A stretch of 64,000 bases of DNA, from positions 3,294,501-3,358,500 of the forward strand of contig NZ_CP015093.1 of NCBI RefSeq assembly GCF_001975705.1, in the 5' to 3' direction. Below, in pieces: positions 17,728 through 27,179 of this stretch; the stretch's first letter is position 1, and the number at the start of each line of letters is the position of its first letter. Below the pieces are notes generated by a model. That model saw only the letters and a list, made by a program, of their open reading frames with translations, was not told the DNA's origin and made no database searches. Origin of the DNA: Salipiger abyssi. GTDB lineage: Bacteria > Pseudomonadota > Alphaproteobacteria > Rhodobacterales > Rhodobacteraceae. Made by a program: the position numbers and the translations under genes.

Positions 17728-18015
17728 ATGGAAGGCAGCGCCATTGCCCAGTTCGTCCCGCTGATCCTGATCTTCGGGATCATGTATTTCCTGCTCATCC
17801 GTCCGCAGCAGAAGAAGGTCAAGGAACACCAGAAAATGGTGTCGGCGCTGCGCCGGGGCGATCAGGTGGTGACCCAGGGCGGGATCATCGGCAAGGTCGC
17901 GAAGGTCAAGGAAAACAACGAGGTCGAGATCGAGATCGCCGAGGGCGTCAAGGTCCGCGTCGTGCAGAACACCATCAGCCAGGTGCTCTCCAAGACCGAG
18001 CCGGCCGAAAGCTGA
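17728..18015 (+). CDS. yajC: Preprotein translocase subunit YajC
   Basis: A 95-residue inner-membrane protein: one N-terminal helix (FVPLILIFGIMYFLLI), the RPQQKK motif directly after it, then a small soluble domain containing GDQVVTQGGIIGKV. YajC joins SecDF in a complex that assists SecYEG in the late steps of protein export. It starts the block yajC-secD-secF, usual in this order. CGAGGAG lies about 10 nt before the ATG at 17728. Confidence 0.96.
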   Translation: MEGSAIAQFVPLILIFGIMYFLLIRPQQKKVKEHQKMVSALRRGDQVVTQGGIIGKVAKVKENNEVEIEIAEGVKVRVVQNTISQVLSKTEPAES

Positions 18016-18043
18016 TCTCTGACCGAAGAGGGCGCGCGTAAGC

Positions 18044-19705
18044 ATGCTGCAAATCGATACCTGGAAGCGCGTCCTGATCTGGGCGCTGGTGGTCGCGGGG
18101 CTGGTGCTGGCGGCGCCCAACCTCTTCTATAACCGCGTCGAGACTCACAACGACGCCGTGAAAGCCATCGAGGCAAGCGGCGCCACGCCCGAACGCGAGG
18201 CGCAAGCGGCCGGGTGGCCGAGCTGGCTGCCCTCGGATCTGGTGAATCTCGGGCTCGACCTGCGCGGCGGCGCGCATCTGCTGGCGGAGGTCAAGGTTGC
18301 CGATGTCTATGCTGCGCGGATGGAGGCGCTCTGGCCGGATGTTCGCGACATCCTGCGCGATGCCCGCGACGAGGTCGGCACCGTGCGGCTGCAACCGTCG
18401 GAGCCCGGCACGCTGCGGGTGCGGATCTCCAACCCCGACGGCATGGAGCGCGCGCTGGAGCTGGTGCGCGGTCTGGCGCAGCCGGTGGTCTCGCTCACCG
18501 GCGCCGGTGCCACCGACCTGCAAGTGGCGGGCGAGGGCAGTGACGTTATAGTCACCTTCTCGGAGGCCGAAAAACAGGCCACCGACGAGCGCACCCTGCG
18601 CCAGTCGCTGGAGATCATCCGCCGCCGCATCGACGAGGTCGGCACGCGCGAACCCACGATCCAGCGCCAGGGCGCCGACCGGATCCTCATCCAGGTGCCG
18701 GGCATCGGTTCCGCCGCCGAGCTGAAGGAGATCATCGGCACCACGGCGCAGCTCACCTTTCAGCCGGTGATCAGCCGGTCCACCAACGCCAATGAAAGCC
18801 CCGGTGTGGGCAACGAGATCCTGCCGTCGCAGACCGAGGACGGCGTCTATTACATCCTCGAACAGGCGCCCGTTGTGACCGGCGAGGAACTGGTCGACGC
18901 GCAGCCTTCCTATGACCAGAACGGCCGCCCGGCGGTGAATTTCCGCTTCAACCCCTCGGGGGCGCGCAAGTTCGGCGATTACACCGCCGAGAATATCGGC
19001 TCGCCCTTCGCCATCGTGCTCGATGACGAGGTGATCTCGGCGCCGGTGATCCAGAGCCACATTCCCGGCGGCTCGGGCATCATCACCGGCAATTTCTCGG
19101 TCGAGGAAAGCACCAATCTCGCCGTGCTGCTGCGCGCCGGCGCGCTGCCCGCGGGCATGGAGTTCCTCGAGGAACGCACCATCGGCCCCGAGCTCGGGCA
19201 GGACAGCATCGAGGCGGGCAAGCTCGCCACCGGCGTGGCCTTTGCCGCCGTGCTGGTCTTCATGGTGCTGAGCTACGGGCTCTTCGGGCTCTTCGCCAAT
19301 GTGGCGCTGATCCTCAATATCGCGCTGATCATGGGTATCCTGTCGCTGATCGGGGCGACGTTGACGCTGCCCGGCATCGCCGGCATCGTGCTGACGGTCG
19401 GCATGGCGGTGGACGCCAACGTGCTGATCTTCGAGCGCATCCGCGAAGAGCTGAAATCGGCGCGCGGCCCGGCCCGGGCCATCGAGCTCGGCTATGAAAA
19501 AGCCCTGTCGGCCATCGTCGACGCCAATATCACCACCTTCATCACCGCCGTGATCCTCTATGTCATGGGCTCCGGCCCGGTGCGCGGCTTTGCCATCACG
19601 CTGGGGCTCGGCATCGTGACCTCGGTCTTCACCGCGATCTGGGTGACGCGGTTGCTGCTGGTGATGTGGTTCGAACGCCGCCGCCCCCGGACTCTGGAGA
19701 TCTGA
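18044..19705 (+). CDS. secD: Protein translocase subunit SecD
   Basis: A 553-residue RND-like membrane protein that uses proton motive force to pull substrates through SecYEG. It has an N-terminal helix (residues 7-24), the D1 signature DLVNLGLDLRGGAHLL (about residues 66-81), a large periplasmic P1 domain, the D4 motif region around VNFRFNPSGARKFGDYT, and a C-terminal bundle of five helices with VGMAVDANVLIFERIREEL (about 465-483). It lies 28 nt after yajC and 1 nt before secF, consistent with one transcription unit. Confidence 0.97.
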   Translation: MLQIDTWKRVLIWALVVAGLVLAAPNLFYNRVETHNDAVKAIEASGATPEREAQAAGWPSWLPSDLVNLGLDLRGGAHLLAEVKVADVYAARMEALWPDVRDILRDARDEVGTVRLQPSEPGTLRVRISNPDGMERALELVRGLAQPVVSLTGAGATDLQVAGEGSDVIVTFSEAEKQATDERTLRQSLEIIRRRIDEVGTREPTIQRQGADRILIQVPGIGSAAELKEIIGTTAQLTFQPVISRSTNANESPGVGNEILPSQTEDGVYYILEQAPVVTGEELVDAQPSYDQNGRPAVNFRFNPSGARKFGDYTAENIGSPFAIVLDDEVISAPVIQSHIPGGSGIITGNFSVEESTNLAVLLRAGALPAGMEFLEERTIGPELGQDSIEAGKLATGVAFAAVLVFMVLSYGLFGLFANVALILNIALIMGILSLIGATLTLPGIAGIVLTVGMAVDANVLIFERIREELKSARGPARAIELGYEKALSAIVDANITTFITAVILYVMGSGPVRGFAITLGLGIVTSVFTAIWVTRLLLVMWFERRRPRTLEI

Positions 19706-19706
19706 T

Positions 19707-20678
19707 ATGCGCCATCTGAGACTGGTCAAGGACGGAACCGCGTTCGATTTCTTCAGGCACTGGAAGATGTGGCTCGGCATCTCGGCGTTCATGATCGTGC
19801 TGGCCATGGTCAGCTTTGGCCTGCGCGGGCTGAATTACGGCATCGACTTCCGCGGCGGCACGACGATCCGGACGGAGAGTACGCAGCCGGTGGATGTGGG
19901 CGCCTATCGCGACGCGATCTCGGCGCTGGGGCTGGGCGACAGCACCATCTCCGAGGTGTTCGACCCGAGCTTTGGCCCCGACCGCAATGTCGCCATGGTG
20001 CGCATCCAGGCACAGGACGATCAGGAGGCGGTCACCCAGGAGACCATCGCCGCGGTCGAGGGCGCGCTTCAGGAGATCGCGCCGGACATCCAGTTCGTCT
20101 CGGTGGAGAGCGTCGGGCCGAAAGTGTCGGGCGAGCTGATCCAGACCGCCTTTCTGGCCGTGGGCCTCGCGATCGCGGCGGTGCTGATCTATATCTGGCT
20201 GCGCTTCGAATGGCAGTTCGCGCTCGGCGCGGTGCTGGCGCTGGTGCATGACGTGCTGCTGACCATCGGCGTGTTCTCGGAAGTCGGCATCAAGTTCGAT
20301 CTGGCGATCATCGCGGCGCTGCTGACCATCGTGGGCTATTCGCTGAACGACACGGTGGTGGTGTTCGACCGGGTGCGCGAGAACCTGATCAAGTACAAGA
20401 AACGCCCGCTGAAAGAGGTGCTGAACCTCTCGATCAACGAGACGCTGAGCCGCACGATCATGACCTCGCTGACCACGCTTCTGGCGCTGTTCTCGCTCTT
20501 CGCACTGGGCGGCGACGTGATCCGGGGCTTTGTCTTTGCGATGATCTGGGGCGTGTTCGTCGGCACCTATTCCTCGATCTTCGTGGCTTCGGCGATCCTG
20601 CTCTGGCTGGGCGTCAAGCGCGACTGGTCGAAACCCGAGGCGGAGGCCGAGGCCAAGGCGGCGGGCACGAGTGTCTGA
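19707..20678 (+). CDS. secF: Protein translocase subunit SecF
   Basis: A 323-residue partner of SecD with six membrane helices. Recognisable motifs are GLNYGIDFRGGTTI (residues about 43-56), VGPKVSGELI near 138, and the paired-helix motif VGYSLNDTVVVFDRVRENL (about residues 210-228). A basic C-terminal tail follows the last helix. The start is 1 nt after the secD stop. Its end overlaps the GTG start of the TSUP gene by 8 nt, so the operon probably continues. Confidence 0.97.
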   Translation: MRHLRLVKDGTAFDFFRHWKMWLGISAFMIVLAMVSFGLRGLNYGIDFRGGTTIRTESTQPVDVGAYRDAISALGLGDSTISEVFDPSFGPDRNVAMVRIQAQDDQEAVTQETIAAVEGALQEIAPDIQFVSVESVGPKVSGELIQTAFLAVGLAIAAVLIYIWLRFEWQFALGAVLALVHDVLLTIGVFSEVGIKFDLAIIAALLTIVGYSLNDTVVVFDRVRENLIKYKKRPLKEVLNLSINETLSRTIMTSLTTLLALFSLFALGGDVIRGFVFAMIWGVFVGTYSSIFVASAILLWLGVKRDWSKPEAEAEAKAAGTSV

Positions 20679-21423
20679 GGCCTTCGCCCAGGCTCTGGCG
20701 GCGCCGGGGCTCTGGGCGATGCTGGCCACCTGCTTTGTCGCGGGCCTGGTCTATGGCTTTGCCGGCTTTGGCGCGGCGCTGGTCTTTATGCCGGTGGGAG
20801 CGATCTTTCTGCCCGTCGAGGCGGCCATTGCGTCCTTTAATATCGCGGCCATGGTCTCGGTCGTCACGGTGCTGCCGCGCGCATTGGGCGAGGTGAACCG
20901 CAAAGCGACCGGGCTCATGGTGCTTGCGGCGCTGCCGATGGTGGCGCTGGGGATCCGGGTGCTGAAGCTCGCGGATGTCACGGTGCTTCGCTGGGCGGTG
21001 GTCGGCGTGGCGGCAGTAACGCTGGTGGCGCTGGTGACCGGCTGGCGCTATCGCGGCGTGCCGGGGCCGGGCATGCGCGCGGCGGTGGCCGGTGCGACCG
21101 GCTTCGTCGGCGGTGCCACCGGGCTGCTGGGACCGGTGCTGATCCTTTTTCAACTTGCGGGGCAGGACAGCGTGGCGCGTTCGCGCGCAACGATCCTGGT
21201 CTTTCTCACCGTCACCTCTGTGTTGCTTTTGCCCCTCATGGCGATGCAGGGCGTGTTGACGCGTTCGGCCATCCCCCTTGGTCTTCTGATGCTTTTGCCC
21301 TATGGTTTGGGCACGAAAGTGGGCCAGGCGCTGTTTGATCCGGCACGGGAGGGGGAATACCGTGTCGTGGCCTACCTGATCATCGCGACGGCAATCGTGC
21401 TGGGATTGCCTGTGTGGGACTAG
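20671..21423 (+). CDS. TSUP (TauE/SafE) family membrane permease
   Basis: A 250-residue protein with about eight hydrophobic helices. The N-terminal repeat includes LVYGFAGFGAALVFMPVG and the second repeat has VAGATGFVGGATGLLGPVLI, the twin Gly-rich motifs of the TauE/SafE (TSUP) family. Members export or import sulfite, sulfoacetate or other organic anions; the substrate here cannot be read from sequence. The GTG at 20671 overlaps secF by 8 nt, and a start within the overlap is favoured because the first helix begins about 12 residues later. Confidence 0.88.
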   Translation: MSEAFAQALAAPGLWAMLATCFVAGLVYGFAGFGAALVFMPVGAIFLPVEAAIASFNIAAMVSVVTVLPRALGEVNRKATGLMVLAALPMVALGIRVLKLADVTVLRWAVVGVAAVTLVALVTGWRYRGVPGPGMRAAVAGATGFVGGATGLLGPVLILFQLAGQDSVARSRATILVFLTVTSVLLLPLMAMQGVLTRSAIPLGLLMLLPYGLGTKVGQALFDPAREGEYRVVAYLIIATAIVLGLPVWD

Positions 21424-21432
21424 GGGACAACC

Positions 21433-21786
21433 ATGCAGATGAATGAAATCAGCTTTGGCGGCGCTCAGCCGGTCGACGGTTACGGCCCGGGATTCTTCCG
21501 GGTCGGCGGGCGGCCTCTGGGCGGCGCGCTGTGCCTGTCGAGCGACGGCTGCCGCTCCTGGGGCGGGCTGGACGATGCCGAGGCGCTGCTGGCGCTGGCG
21601 GGCGATGTCGATGTGCTCTTCGTCGGCACCGGCGCCGAGATCGCACCGCTGCCGAAGCCGCTCCGCGAGCGGCTCGAAGCCGCCGGGCTCGGGGTTGAGG
21701 TGATGAACACGCCCTCGGCCTGCCGCACCTATAACGTCCTGCTGGGCGAGGGGCGCCGGGTGGCGCTTGCGGTGGTGCCGGTCTGA
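21433..21786 (+). CDS. Mth938-like domain protein (DUF498)
   Basis: A 117-residue small alpha/beta protein. The Mth938/AAMDC family is recognised from ISFGGAQPVDGYGPGFFRVGG at the N-terminus, VDVLFVGTGAEIAPLP in the middle and VMNTPSACRTYNVLLGEGR near the end. The family is widespread, also in complex I assembly factor NDUFAF3 of mitochondria, but its bacterial role is not established. In Rhodobacteraceae it commonly sits between secF and the ccm genes, as here. Confidence 0.9.
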   Translation: MQMNEISFGGAQPVDGYGPGFFRVGGRPLGGALCLSSDGCRSWGGLDDAEALLALAGDVDVLFVGTGAEIAPLPKPLRERLEAAGLGVEVMNTPSACRTYNVLLGEGRRVALAVVPV

Positions 21787-21850
21787 GAGGCCTGTGGCGG
21801 GGTCTGCTCGGGCAGGCCGGCGTGGCGCATCTGGCCAGGCTGCGATTTTT

Positions 21851-21873
21851 GAGTATTTGCAGAAAGATGAAAG
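21851..21873 (+). repeat. Dispersed GAGTATTTGC...GATGAAAG element
   Basis: GAGTATTTGCAGAAAGATGA followed by AAG lies in the 159-bp gap between the Mth938 gene and ccmA. Near-identical copies are at 40663-40686 (inverted), 52009-52031 and 60060-60084, with a more diverged one at 31386-31409. It is not palindromic. Confidence 0.8.
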
Positions 21874-21945
21874 CCGCAGGTGGGCGCGGGGGATGCGCGG
21901 TTTTGGCGCTTTCCCCACGGGCTTTGCTGCGGTAATGGCTCGGCC

Positions 21946-22560
21946 ATGATGCTGAGCGTGCGCGATCTTGCGGTCTCCCGGGGCGGGGTGCCGGTGCTGG
22001 AAGGGGTGAGCTTCGATCTCGCCGCCGGCCGGGCGCTGGTGCTGCGCGGACCCAACGGTTCGGGCAAGACCACGCTCTTGCGCACCGTGGCCGGGCTGCA
22101 ACCGGCGCATGAGGGCCGCATCGAGGGCGCCGGCGAGCGCATCGCCTATGCCGGCCATTCCGACGGGCTCAAGGCCATGCTGAGCGTCACCGAGAACCTG
22201 AGGTTCTGGGCGCAGGTCTTTGGCACCAAAGAGATTTCCGACGCGCTGCGCGATTTCGACCTGGAGGCGCTCAGCGACCGTCCGGCGGGCACGCTCTCGG
22301 CAGGGCAGAAACGCCGGCTGGGGCTGGCGCGGCTGATGGTGACCGGGCGCCCGGTCTGGGTGCTGGACGAGCCGACCGTATCGCTCGACGCGGCCTCGGT
22401 GGCGCTTTTCGCCGCTGCCGTGCGGCGGCATCTGGAGGCGGGCGGCGCGGCGCTTATGGCGACCCATATCGAGCTGGGGCTGGAAGAGGCCGAGATCTTC
22501 GACGTCACCCCCTTCAAGGCGGCGCCGCGCGCGGCGAAACAGGACGAGGCCTTTCTGTGA
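21946..22560 (+). CDS. ccmA: Cytochrome c maturation heme exporter ATPase CcmA
   Basis: A 204-residue ABC ATPase with Walker [10 protein letters not shown] (about residues 36-44), signature LSAGQKRRL near 125, Walker [13 protein letters not shown] near 145 and the switch His in MATHIEL. With CcmB, and with CcmC/CcmD, it releases heme-loaded CcmE during c-type cytochrome assembly. Two adjacent ATGs (21946 and 21949) are possible starts. It overlaps ccmB by 4 nt. Confidence 0.95.
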   Translation: MMLSVRDLAVSRGGVPVLEGVSFDLAAGRALVLRGPNGSGKTTLLRTVAGLQPAHEGRIEGAGERIAYAGHSDGLKAMLSVTENLRFWAQVFGTKEISDALRDFDLEALSDRPAGTLSAGQKRRLGLARLMVTGRPVWVLDEPTVSLDAASVALFAAAVRRHLEAGGAALMATHIELGLEEAEIFDVTPFKAAPRAAKQDEAFL

Positions 22561-23213
22561 TCGCGCTTTTGACACGGGATCTGCGGCTGGCGGTGCGCGC
22601 CGGCGGGGGCTTTGGCCTGGGGCTGGCGTTTTTCCTGATCGTCACCGTGCTGGTGCCCTTCGGCGTCGGTCCGGAAACCGGCCTGCTGGCGCGGATCGCG
22701 CCCGGCGTGCTGTGGATCGGCGCGCTGCTCGCCTGCCTGCTGTCGCTCGACCGGATCCTTGCGCTCGACTGGGAGGACGGCTCGCTCGATCTGCTGGCCA
22801 CCGCGCCGCTGCCGATGGAGGGCATCGTCTCGGTCAAGGCGCTGGCGCACTGGATCACCACCGGGCTGCCGCTGGTTCTGGCGGCGCCGCTGCTGGGGGT
22901 GCTGCTGAGCCTGCCGCGCGATGGCTATCTCTGGCTGTTGGTCTCGCTGGCGCTCGGCACGCCGGCGCTCTCGGTGATCGGCACCTTCGGCGCGGCGCTC
23001 ACGGTGGGGCTGAAGCGCGGCGGGCTGCTGCTGTCGCTGCTGGTGCTGCCGCTCTACGTGCCGACGCTGATCTTTGGCGCCGAGGCGGCGCGGCGCGGAG
23101 CGGAGGGGCTGGCGGTGCAGACACCGCTCCTGATGCTGGCGGGCATCAGCGCCGGGGTGATCGCGCTTTTGCCCTTTGCCAGTGCCGCCGTGTTGCGCAT
23201 CAACCTGCGCTGA
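22557..23213 (+). CDS. ccmB: Cytochrome c maturation heme exporter permease CcmB
   Basis: A 218-residue membrane protein with six hydrophobic helices. It contains the family segment [17 protein letters not shown] (about residues 62-78) and [26 protein letters not shown] (about 148-173). It pairs with CcmA. The GTG at 22557 overlaps the ccmA stop by 4 nt, so translation is coupled. The next ccm gene (ccmC) does not follow directly; trkA and trkH come in between. Confidence 0.95.
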   Translation: MIALLTRDLRLAVRAGGGFGLGLAFFLIVTVLVPFGVGPETGLLARIAPGVLWIGALLACLLSLDRILALDWEDGSLDLLATAPLPMEGIVSVKALAHWITTGLPLVLAAPLLGVLLSLPRDGYLWLLVSLALGTPALSVIGTFGAALTVGLKRGGLLLSLLVLPLYVPTLIFGAEAARRGAEGLAVQTPLLMLAGISAGVIALLPFASAAVLRINLR

Positions 23214-23306
23214 GCCGGGGCCGCCCGCGCGGCGCGCGGCAGGGCGTTGACCGCCCGGTGTCCGCATGTCATGCCACGGGAATAGCGGTCCAGGGATGAG
23301 AAGCGC

Positions 23307-24683
23307 ATGAAGGTCATCATTTGCGGTGCGGGGCAGGTCGGCTGGCAGATCGCCCGGCATCTCTCGGGCGAGCGCAACGACGTCACCGTCGTCGACAACA
23401 ACCCCGATCTGGTGCGCCGCGCCACCGACACGCTCGACGTGCAGGGGATCGCGGGCTTTGCCTCCTACCCGGATGTGCTCGACAAGGCGGGCGCGCGCGA
23501 CGCCGACATGATCATCGCCGCCACCTATTCCGACGAGGTCAATATGGTGACCTGTCAGGTGGCGCATTCGATCTTTGCCATTCCGCGCAAGGTCGCGCGG
23601 CTGCGCTCGCAATCCTATCTGACGGCGATCTATTCCGATCTCTACCGCCGCGATCACATGCCCATCGACGTGGTGATCAGCCCCGAGAAAGAGGTGGCCG
23701 AGGCGGCGCAGCAGCGGCTCTCGGCCCCCGCCGCCTTTGACACAGAGCGGTTCCTGAACGGCGGCGCGCAGCTTCTCGGCCTCACCATCGAGGATGGCTG
23801 CCCCATCGTGAACACGCCGCTGCGGCAGCTCTCGGATCTGTTCTCGACCCTGCGCTCGGTCGTGGTGGGGGTGCGGCGCGAGGGGACATTGTTTGCACCC
23901 GAGCCGGGCGACCAGCTTTTCCCCGGCGATTCCTGCTACGTGATCGTGCACAAGGACGATATCCGCCGCACGCTGGAGATCTTTGGCAAGTCGCAGCGCA
24001 AGCAGGAGCGCGTGGTGGTGATCGGCGGCGGCAATGTCGGGCTGGCGGTGGCAAGCGCGCTGGAGGCCCGCACCGAGCGCATCCGCGCCAAGGTGATCGA
24101 GCGCGACCGCAAGCGCGCCGAGCGGGCGGCGGATGCGCTGGAGCGCACCATCGTGCTGCATGGCGACGGGCTGGATGCGGGGCTGCTGGCCGAGGCCGGG
24201 ATCGACCGCGCCGACGCGGTGCTGTGTGTTACCGACGACGACAAGACCAACATGCTGGCGGCGGTGCGCGCCAAGGCGGCGGGCTGCCCCTTTGCCATCG
24301 CGCTGGTCAACGACCCGACCATGGTGCCGCTGATGGAGCCGCTGGGGGTCGATGCCTATATCAACCCGCGCGCCACCACCGTGAGTTCGATCCTGCGCCA
24401 TATCCGTCACGGGCGGGTGCGCTCGGTCTATTCCATCGGCGATGCCGAGGCCGAGGTGATCGAGGCCGAGGTGCTCTCGACCTCCTCCATGGCCGGCAAG
24501 ACCATCCGTGAGATCGACTTTCCCGAGGGTGTTCTGGTCGGCGCGGTGCGCAAGGGTGACAAGGTGGTCAAGATCACCGGCGGGCTGCGCATCGACGACG
24601 GCGACCGCATCGTGATCTTTGCCATGGCCAAGGATGTCGCGCAGGTGGAGCGGCTGCTCCAGGTCTCGATCGACTTTTTCTGA
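23307..24683 (+). CDS. trkA: Trk system potassium transporter peripheral subunit TrkA
   Basis: A 458-residue cytoplasmic regulator that binds NAD(H)/nucleotides and gates TrkH. It has two RCK modules in tandem: Rossmann motif GAGQVGWQIA at residue 6 and a second, GGGNVGLAVA, near 239. Each is followed by a TrkA-C domain (TPLRQLSDLFSTLRSVVVGVRR and KTIREIDFPEGVLVGAVRKG). Its length is usual for the family. It is followed 3 nt later by trkH. The pair sits between ccmB and ccmC, with gaps of about 90 bp on either side. Confidence 0.96.
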   Translation: MKVIICGAGQVGWQIARHLSGERNDVTVVDNNPDLVRRATDTLDVQGIAGFASYPDVLDKAGARDADMIIAATYSDEVNMVTCQVAHSIFAIPRKVARLRSQSYLTAIYSDLYRRDHMPIDVVISPEKEVAEAAQQRLSAPAAFDTERFLNGGAQLLGLTIEDGCPIVNTPLRQLSDLFSTLRSVVVGVRREGTLFAPEPGDQLFPGDSCYVIVHKDDIRRTLEIFGKSQRKQERVVVIGGGNVGLAVASALEARTERIRAKVIERDRKRAERAADALERTIVLHGDGLDAGLLAEAGIDRADAVLCVTDDDKTNMLAAVRAKAAGCPFAIALVNDPTMVPLMEPLGVDAYINPRATTVSSILRHIRHGRVRSVYSIGDAEAEVIEAEVLSTSSMAGKTIREIDFPEGVLVGAVRKGDKVVKITGGLRIDDGDRIVIFAMAKDVAQVERLLQVSIDFF

Positions 24684-24686
24684 GCC

Positions 24687-26201
24687 ATGGGAGCCCTTTA
24701 CCGCCTGCCGCTCTTCCTGCTGCTCACCGGGCTCGCGAGTGCGTCGATGGTCCTGCCGGCGGTGGTGGCGCTGGCCGAGGAAGAGTTTCACGACGCGCGG
24801 GCCTTTTTCTATTCGGCGCTGGTGGGCATGGTGCTGACCGTGCTCATCGCCATCGCGCAGGCGACGCGGCGGCACAACCGTTCGGCCTCGCGGCAGCTCT
24901 TGGCGCTGATGGGGGCCTTTGTGCTGCTGCCGGCGGTGCTGGCGGTGCCGTTCCACGAGGCGCTGCGCACCACCACCTTTCTCAATGCCTTTTTCGAGAT
25001 GGTGTCGAGCCTGACCACCACCGGCGCCACGCTCTTCGAGCCGTCGCGCCTGTCCTCGGCAGAGCATCTCTGGCGCGCGCAGGTCGGCTGGCTCGGCGGG
25101 TTGCTGATGTGGGTGGCGGCGGCGGCGATCCTGGCGCCGCTGACGCTGGGCGGGTTCGAGATCACCGCGCGCGGCGAACCGGGGCAGAGCGTCGATGCGC
25201 TGGCCGGGCGGCGCGACATGTCGGACCCGGCGCAGCGGCTGGGAGCGTCCTCGCGGATCCTGGTGCCGGTCTATGCCGGGCTGACGCTGGCGCTGTGGAT
25301 CATGCTGCTGCTGGCGGGCGACCCGCCGCTGGTGGCGCTCAGCCACGCGATGTCGACCATGGCGACCTCGGGCATCTCGCCGGTGGGCGGGCCGATCAAC
25401 GCGCCGAGCGGGCTTGCGGGCGAGATGATCATCTTCTGTTTCCTGTTCTTCGCGCTGTCGCGGCTGACCTTTTCCGGCGACACCGGCGCCTCCTACCGCC
25501 CCGGGCTGCGCGAAGACCCCGAGTTCCGCATGGGGCTTTCCATTGCCGCGCTGGTGCCGGCGGTGCTGTTCCTGCGGCACTGGATCGCGGCCTTCGATGT
25601 GGGCGGCGAGCAGAATCTCGAACTGGCGCTGCGGGCGCTCTGGGGCGGGGTGTTCACCGCGCTCTCCTTCCTGTCGACCACCGGTTTCGTCAGCGCCGAC
25701 TGGGCCGAGGCGCAGGGCTGGTCGGGCCTGTCGACGCCGGGGCTGATCCTGATGGGGCTGGCGATTGTCGGCGGCGGCGTGGCGACCACGGCGGGCGGGG
25801 TGAAGCTGCTGCGGATCTATGCGCTCTATCTCGCCGGCAAGCGCGAGCTGGAGCGGCTGGTGCATCCCAGCTCTATCGGCCGCTCGGGCGTGATGGCACG
25901 GCGGATCCGGCGGCAGGGGGCGTTCATCGCCTGGGTCTTCTTCATGATGTTCGCCATGTCCATCGCGGTGTTCTCGCTGATCTTCGGCCTCTTCGGCATC
26001 GACTTCGAGAACGCCATGGTGCTGACCATCGCGGCGCTTACCAATTGCGGCCCGCTGATCCCGGCGGCGGCGGAGCTGCCGGTGGATCTGGCGGGGCTGA
26101 GCGCCGGGGCCAAGCTCACGGTCTGCGCGGCGATGGTGCTGGGTCGGCTGGAGCTGCTGGCCATTGTGGTGCTGCTGACGCCGGATATCTGGCGCGACTG
26201 A
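24687..26201 (+). CDS. trkH: TrkH family potassium uptake protein
   Basis: A 504-residue potassium channel-like permease built from four M1-P-M2 repeats. The pore-loop regions are recognisable as SLTTTGATLFEP, MSTMATSGISPVGG, LSFLSTTGFVSADW and ALTNCGPL, each with the conserved Gly of the selectivity filter. Together with TrkA it imports K+. It starts 3 nt after trkA, so the two are an operon. Its stop is 94 bp before ccmC. Confidence 0.95.
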   Translation: MGALYRLPLFLLLTGLASASMVLPAVVALAEEEFHDARAFFYSALVGMVLTVLIAIAQATRRHNRSASRQLLALMGAFVLLPAVLAVPFHEALRTTTFLNAFFEMVSSLTTTGATLFEPSRLSSAEHLWRAQVGWLGGLLMWVAAAAILAPLTLGGFEITARGEPGQSVDALAGRRDMSDPAQRLGASSRILVPVYAGLTLALWIMLLLAGDPPLVALSHAMSTMATSGISPVGGPINAPSGLAGEMIIFCFLFFALSRLTFSGDTGASYRPGLREDPEFRMGLSIAALVPAVLFLRHWIAAFDVGGEQNLELALRALWGGVFTALSFLSTTGFVSADWAEAQGWSGLSTPGLILMGLAIVGGGVATTAGGVKLLRIYALYLAGKRELERLVHPSSIGRSGVMARRIRRQGAFIAWVFFMMFAMSIAVFSLIFGLFGIDFENAMVLTIAALTNCGPLIPAAAELPVDLAGLSAGAKLTVCAAMVLGRLELLAIVVLLTPDIWRD

Positions 26202-26295
26202 GCGCGGCCCGTCGCGCCCCTGCGGCAGGAGGCGTCATTGCGCCTGACGGAAATTTCAGGTGAAACCGGGCGATGTTTGCGATAGAGGCAGGGCC

Positions 26296-27024
26296 ATGTC
26301 GATCTGGGAATATGCCAACCCCGTCAAATTCATCCGAACCACGGATATCGTGCTGCCGTGGATCTCGGCGGCGGCGGTGCTGTGCCTCGTGACCGGGCTG
26401 ATCTGGGGGTTCTTCTTCACCCCCGACGATTACCGTCAGGGCTCGACGGTCAAGATCTTCTACATCCATGTGCCCGCCGCGATGATGGCGATCAACGCCT
26501 GGGCGATGATGCTGGTGGCGTCGCTGGTCTGGATCATCCGGCGCCACCATGTCTCGGCGCTGGCCGCCCGCGCCGCCGCCCCGGTGGGCGCCACCTTCAC
26601 GGTGATCGCGCTGGCCACCGGTGCGCTCTGGGGGCAGCCGATGTGGGGCACCTGGTGGGCGTGGGATCCGCGCCTGACCTCGTTCCTGGTGCTGTTCCTG
26701 TTCTATCTCGGCTATATGGCGCTGTGGTCGGCGATCGAGAATGACGACACCGCCGCCGACCTGACCTCGATCCTCTGCCTCGTGGGTTCGGTCTTTGCGA
26801 TCCTGTCGCGCTATGCGGTGCTGTTCTGGAACCAGGGGCTGCATCAGGGCGCCTCGCTGTCGCTGGACGCCGAGGAGAACGTCTCGGACGTCTACTGGTA
26901 TCCGGCGCTGGTCTGCATCGCGGGCTTTGTGCTGCTGTTCATCGCGCTGGTCTTTCTGCGCACGCAAACCGAAATCCGCGCCCGCCGTGCGCGCGCGCTG
27001 CTGGCACGGGAGCGCCGGGCATGA
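26296..27024 (+). CDS. ccmC: Cytochrome c maturation protein CcmC
   Basis: A 242-residue heme-handling membrane protein with six helices. The tryptophan-rich heme-binding signature WGQPMWGTWWAWDPRLTS (about residues 112-129) and two periplasmic His (IHVPAA near 56; LHQG near 183) are present. CcmC loads heme on CcmE. ATG 26296 is chosen because MSIWEYANPVKF is the family N-terminus. Its stop overlaps ccmD by 4 nt. Confidence 0.96.
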   Translation: MSIWEYANPVKFIRTTDIVLPWISAAAVLCLVTGLIWGFFFTPDDYRQGSTVKIFYIHVPAAMMAINAWAMMLVASLVWIIRRHHVSALAARAAAPVGATFTVIALATGALWGQPMWGTWWAWDPRLTSFLVLFLFYLGYMALWSAIENDDTAADLTSILCLVGSVFAILSRYAVLFWNQGLHQGASLSLDAEENVSDVYWYPALVCIAGFVLLFIALVFLRTQTEIRARRARALLARERRA

Positions 27025-27179
27025 TGCCGGATCTGGGAAAATACGCCTTTGCGGTGCTGGCCTCCTACGGGGTCAGCCTGGGGCTGCTCGTCGTGCTGGT
27101 CGGGCTGAGCATCGCGCGCGCCCGCAAGGTGCGGGCCGAGCTTGCGAAAATCGAGGAACGGATCAAATCCAATGGCTGA
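27021..27179 (+). CDS. ccmD: Heme exporter protein CcmD
   Basis: A 52-residue protein, MMPDLGKYAFAVLASYGVSL..., with one membrane helix followed by a charged helix ending in ERIKSNG. CcmD stabilises the CcmABC complex. Overlaps of 4 nt with ccmC and 8 nt with ccmG fix it firmly in the operon despite its small size. Confidence 0.93.
   Translation: MMPDLGKYAFAVLASYGVSLGLLVVLVGLSIARARKVRAELAKIEERIKSNG

Noticed and set aside
22146..25865. 1239-residue minus-strand frame across ccmB-trkH
   Set aside because: No domain, odd composition rich in Arg/His/Gln, and it spans several well-supported genes on the other strand.
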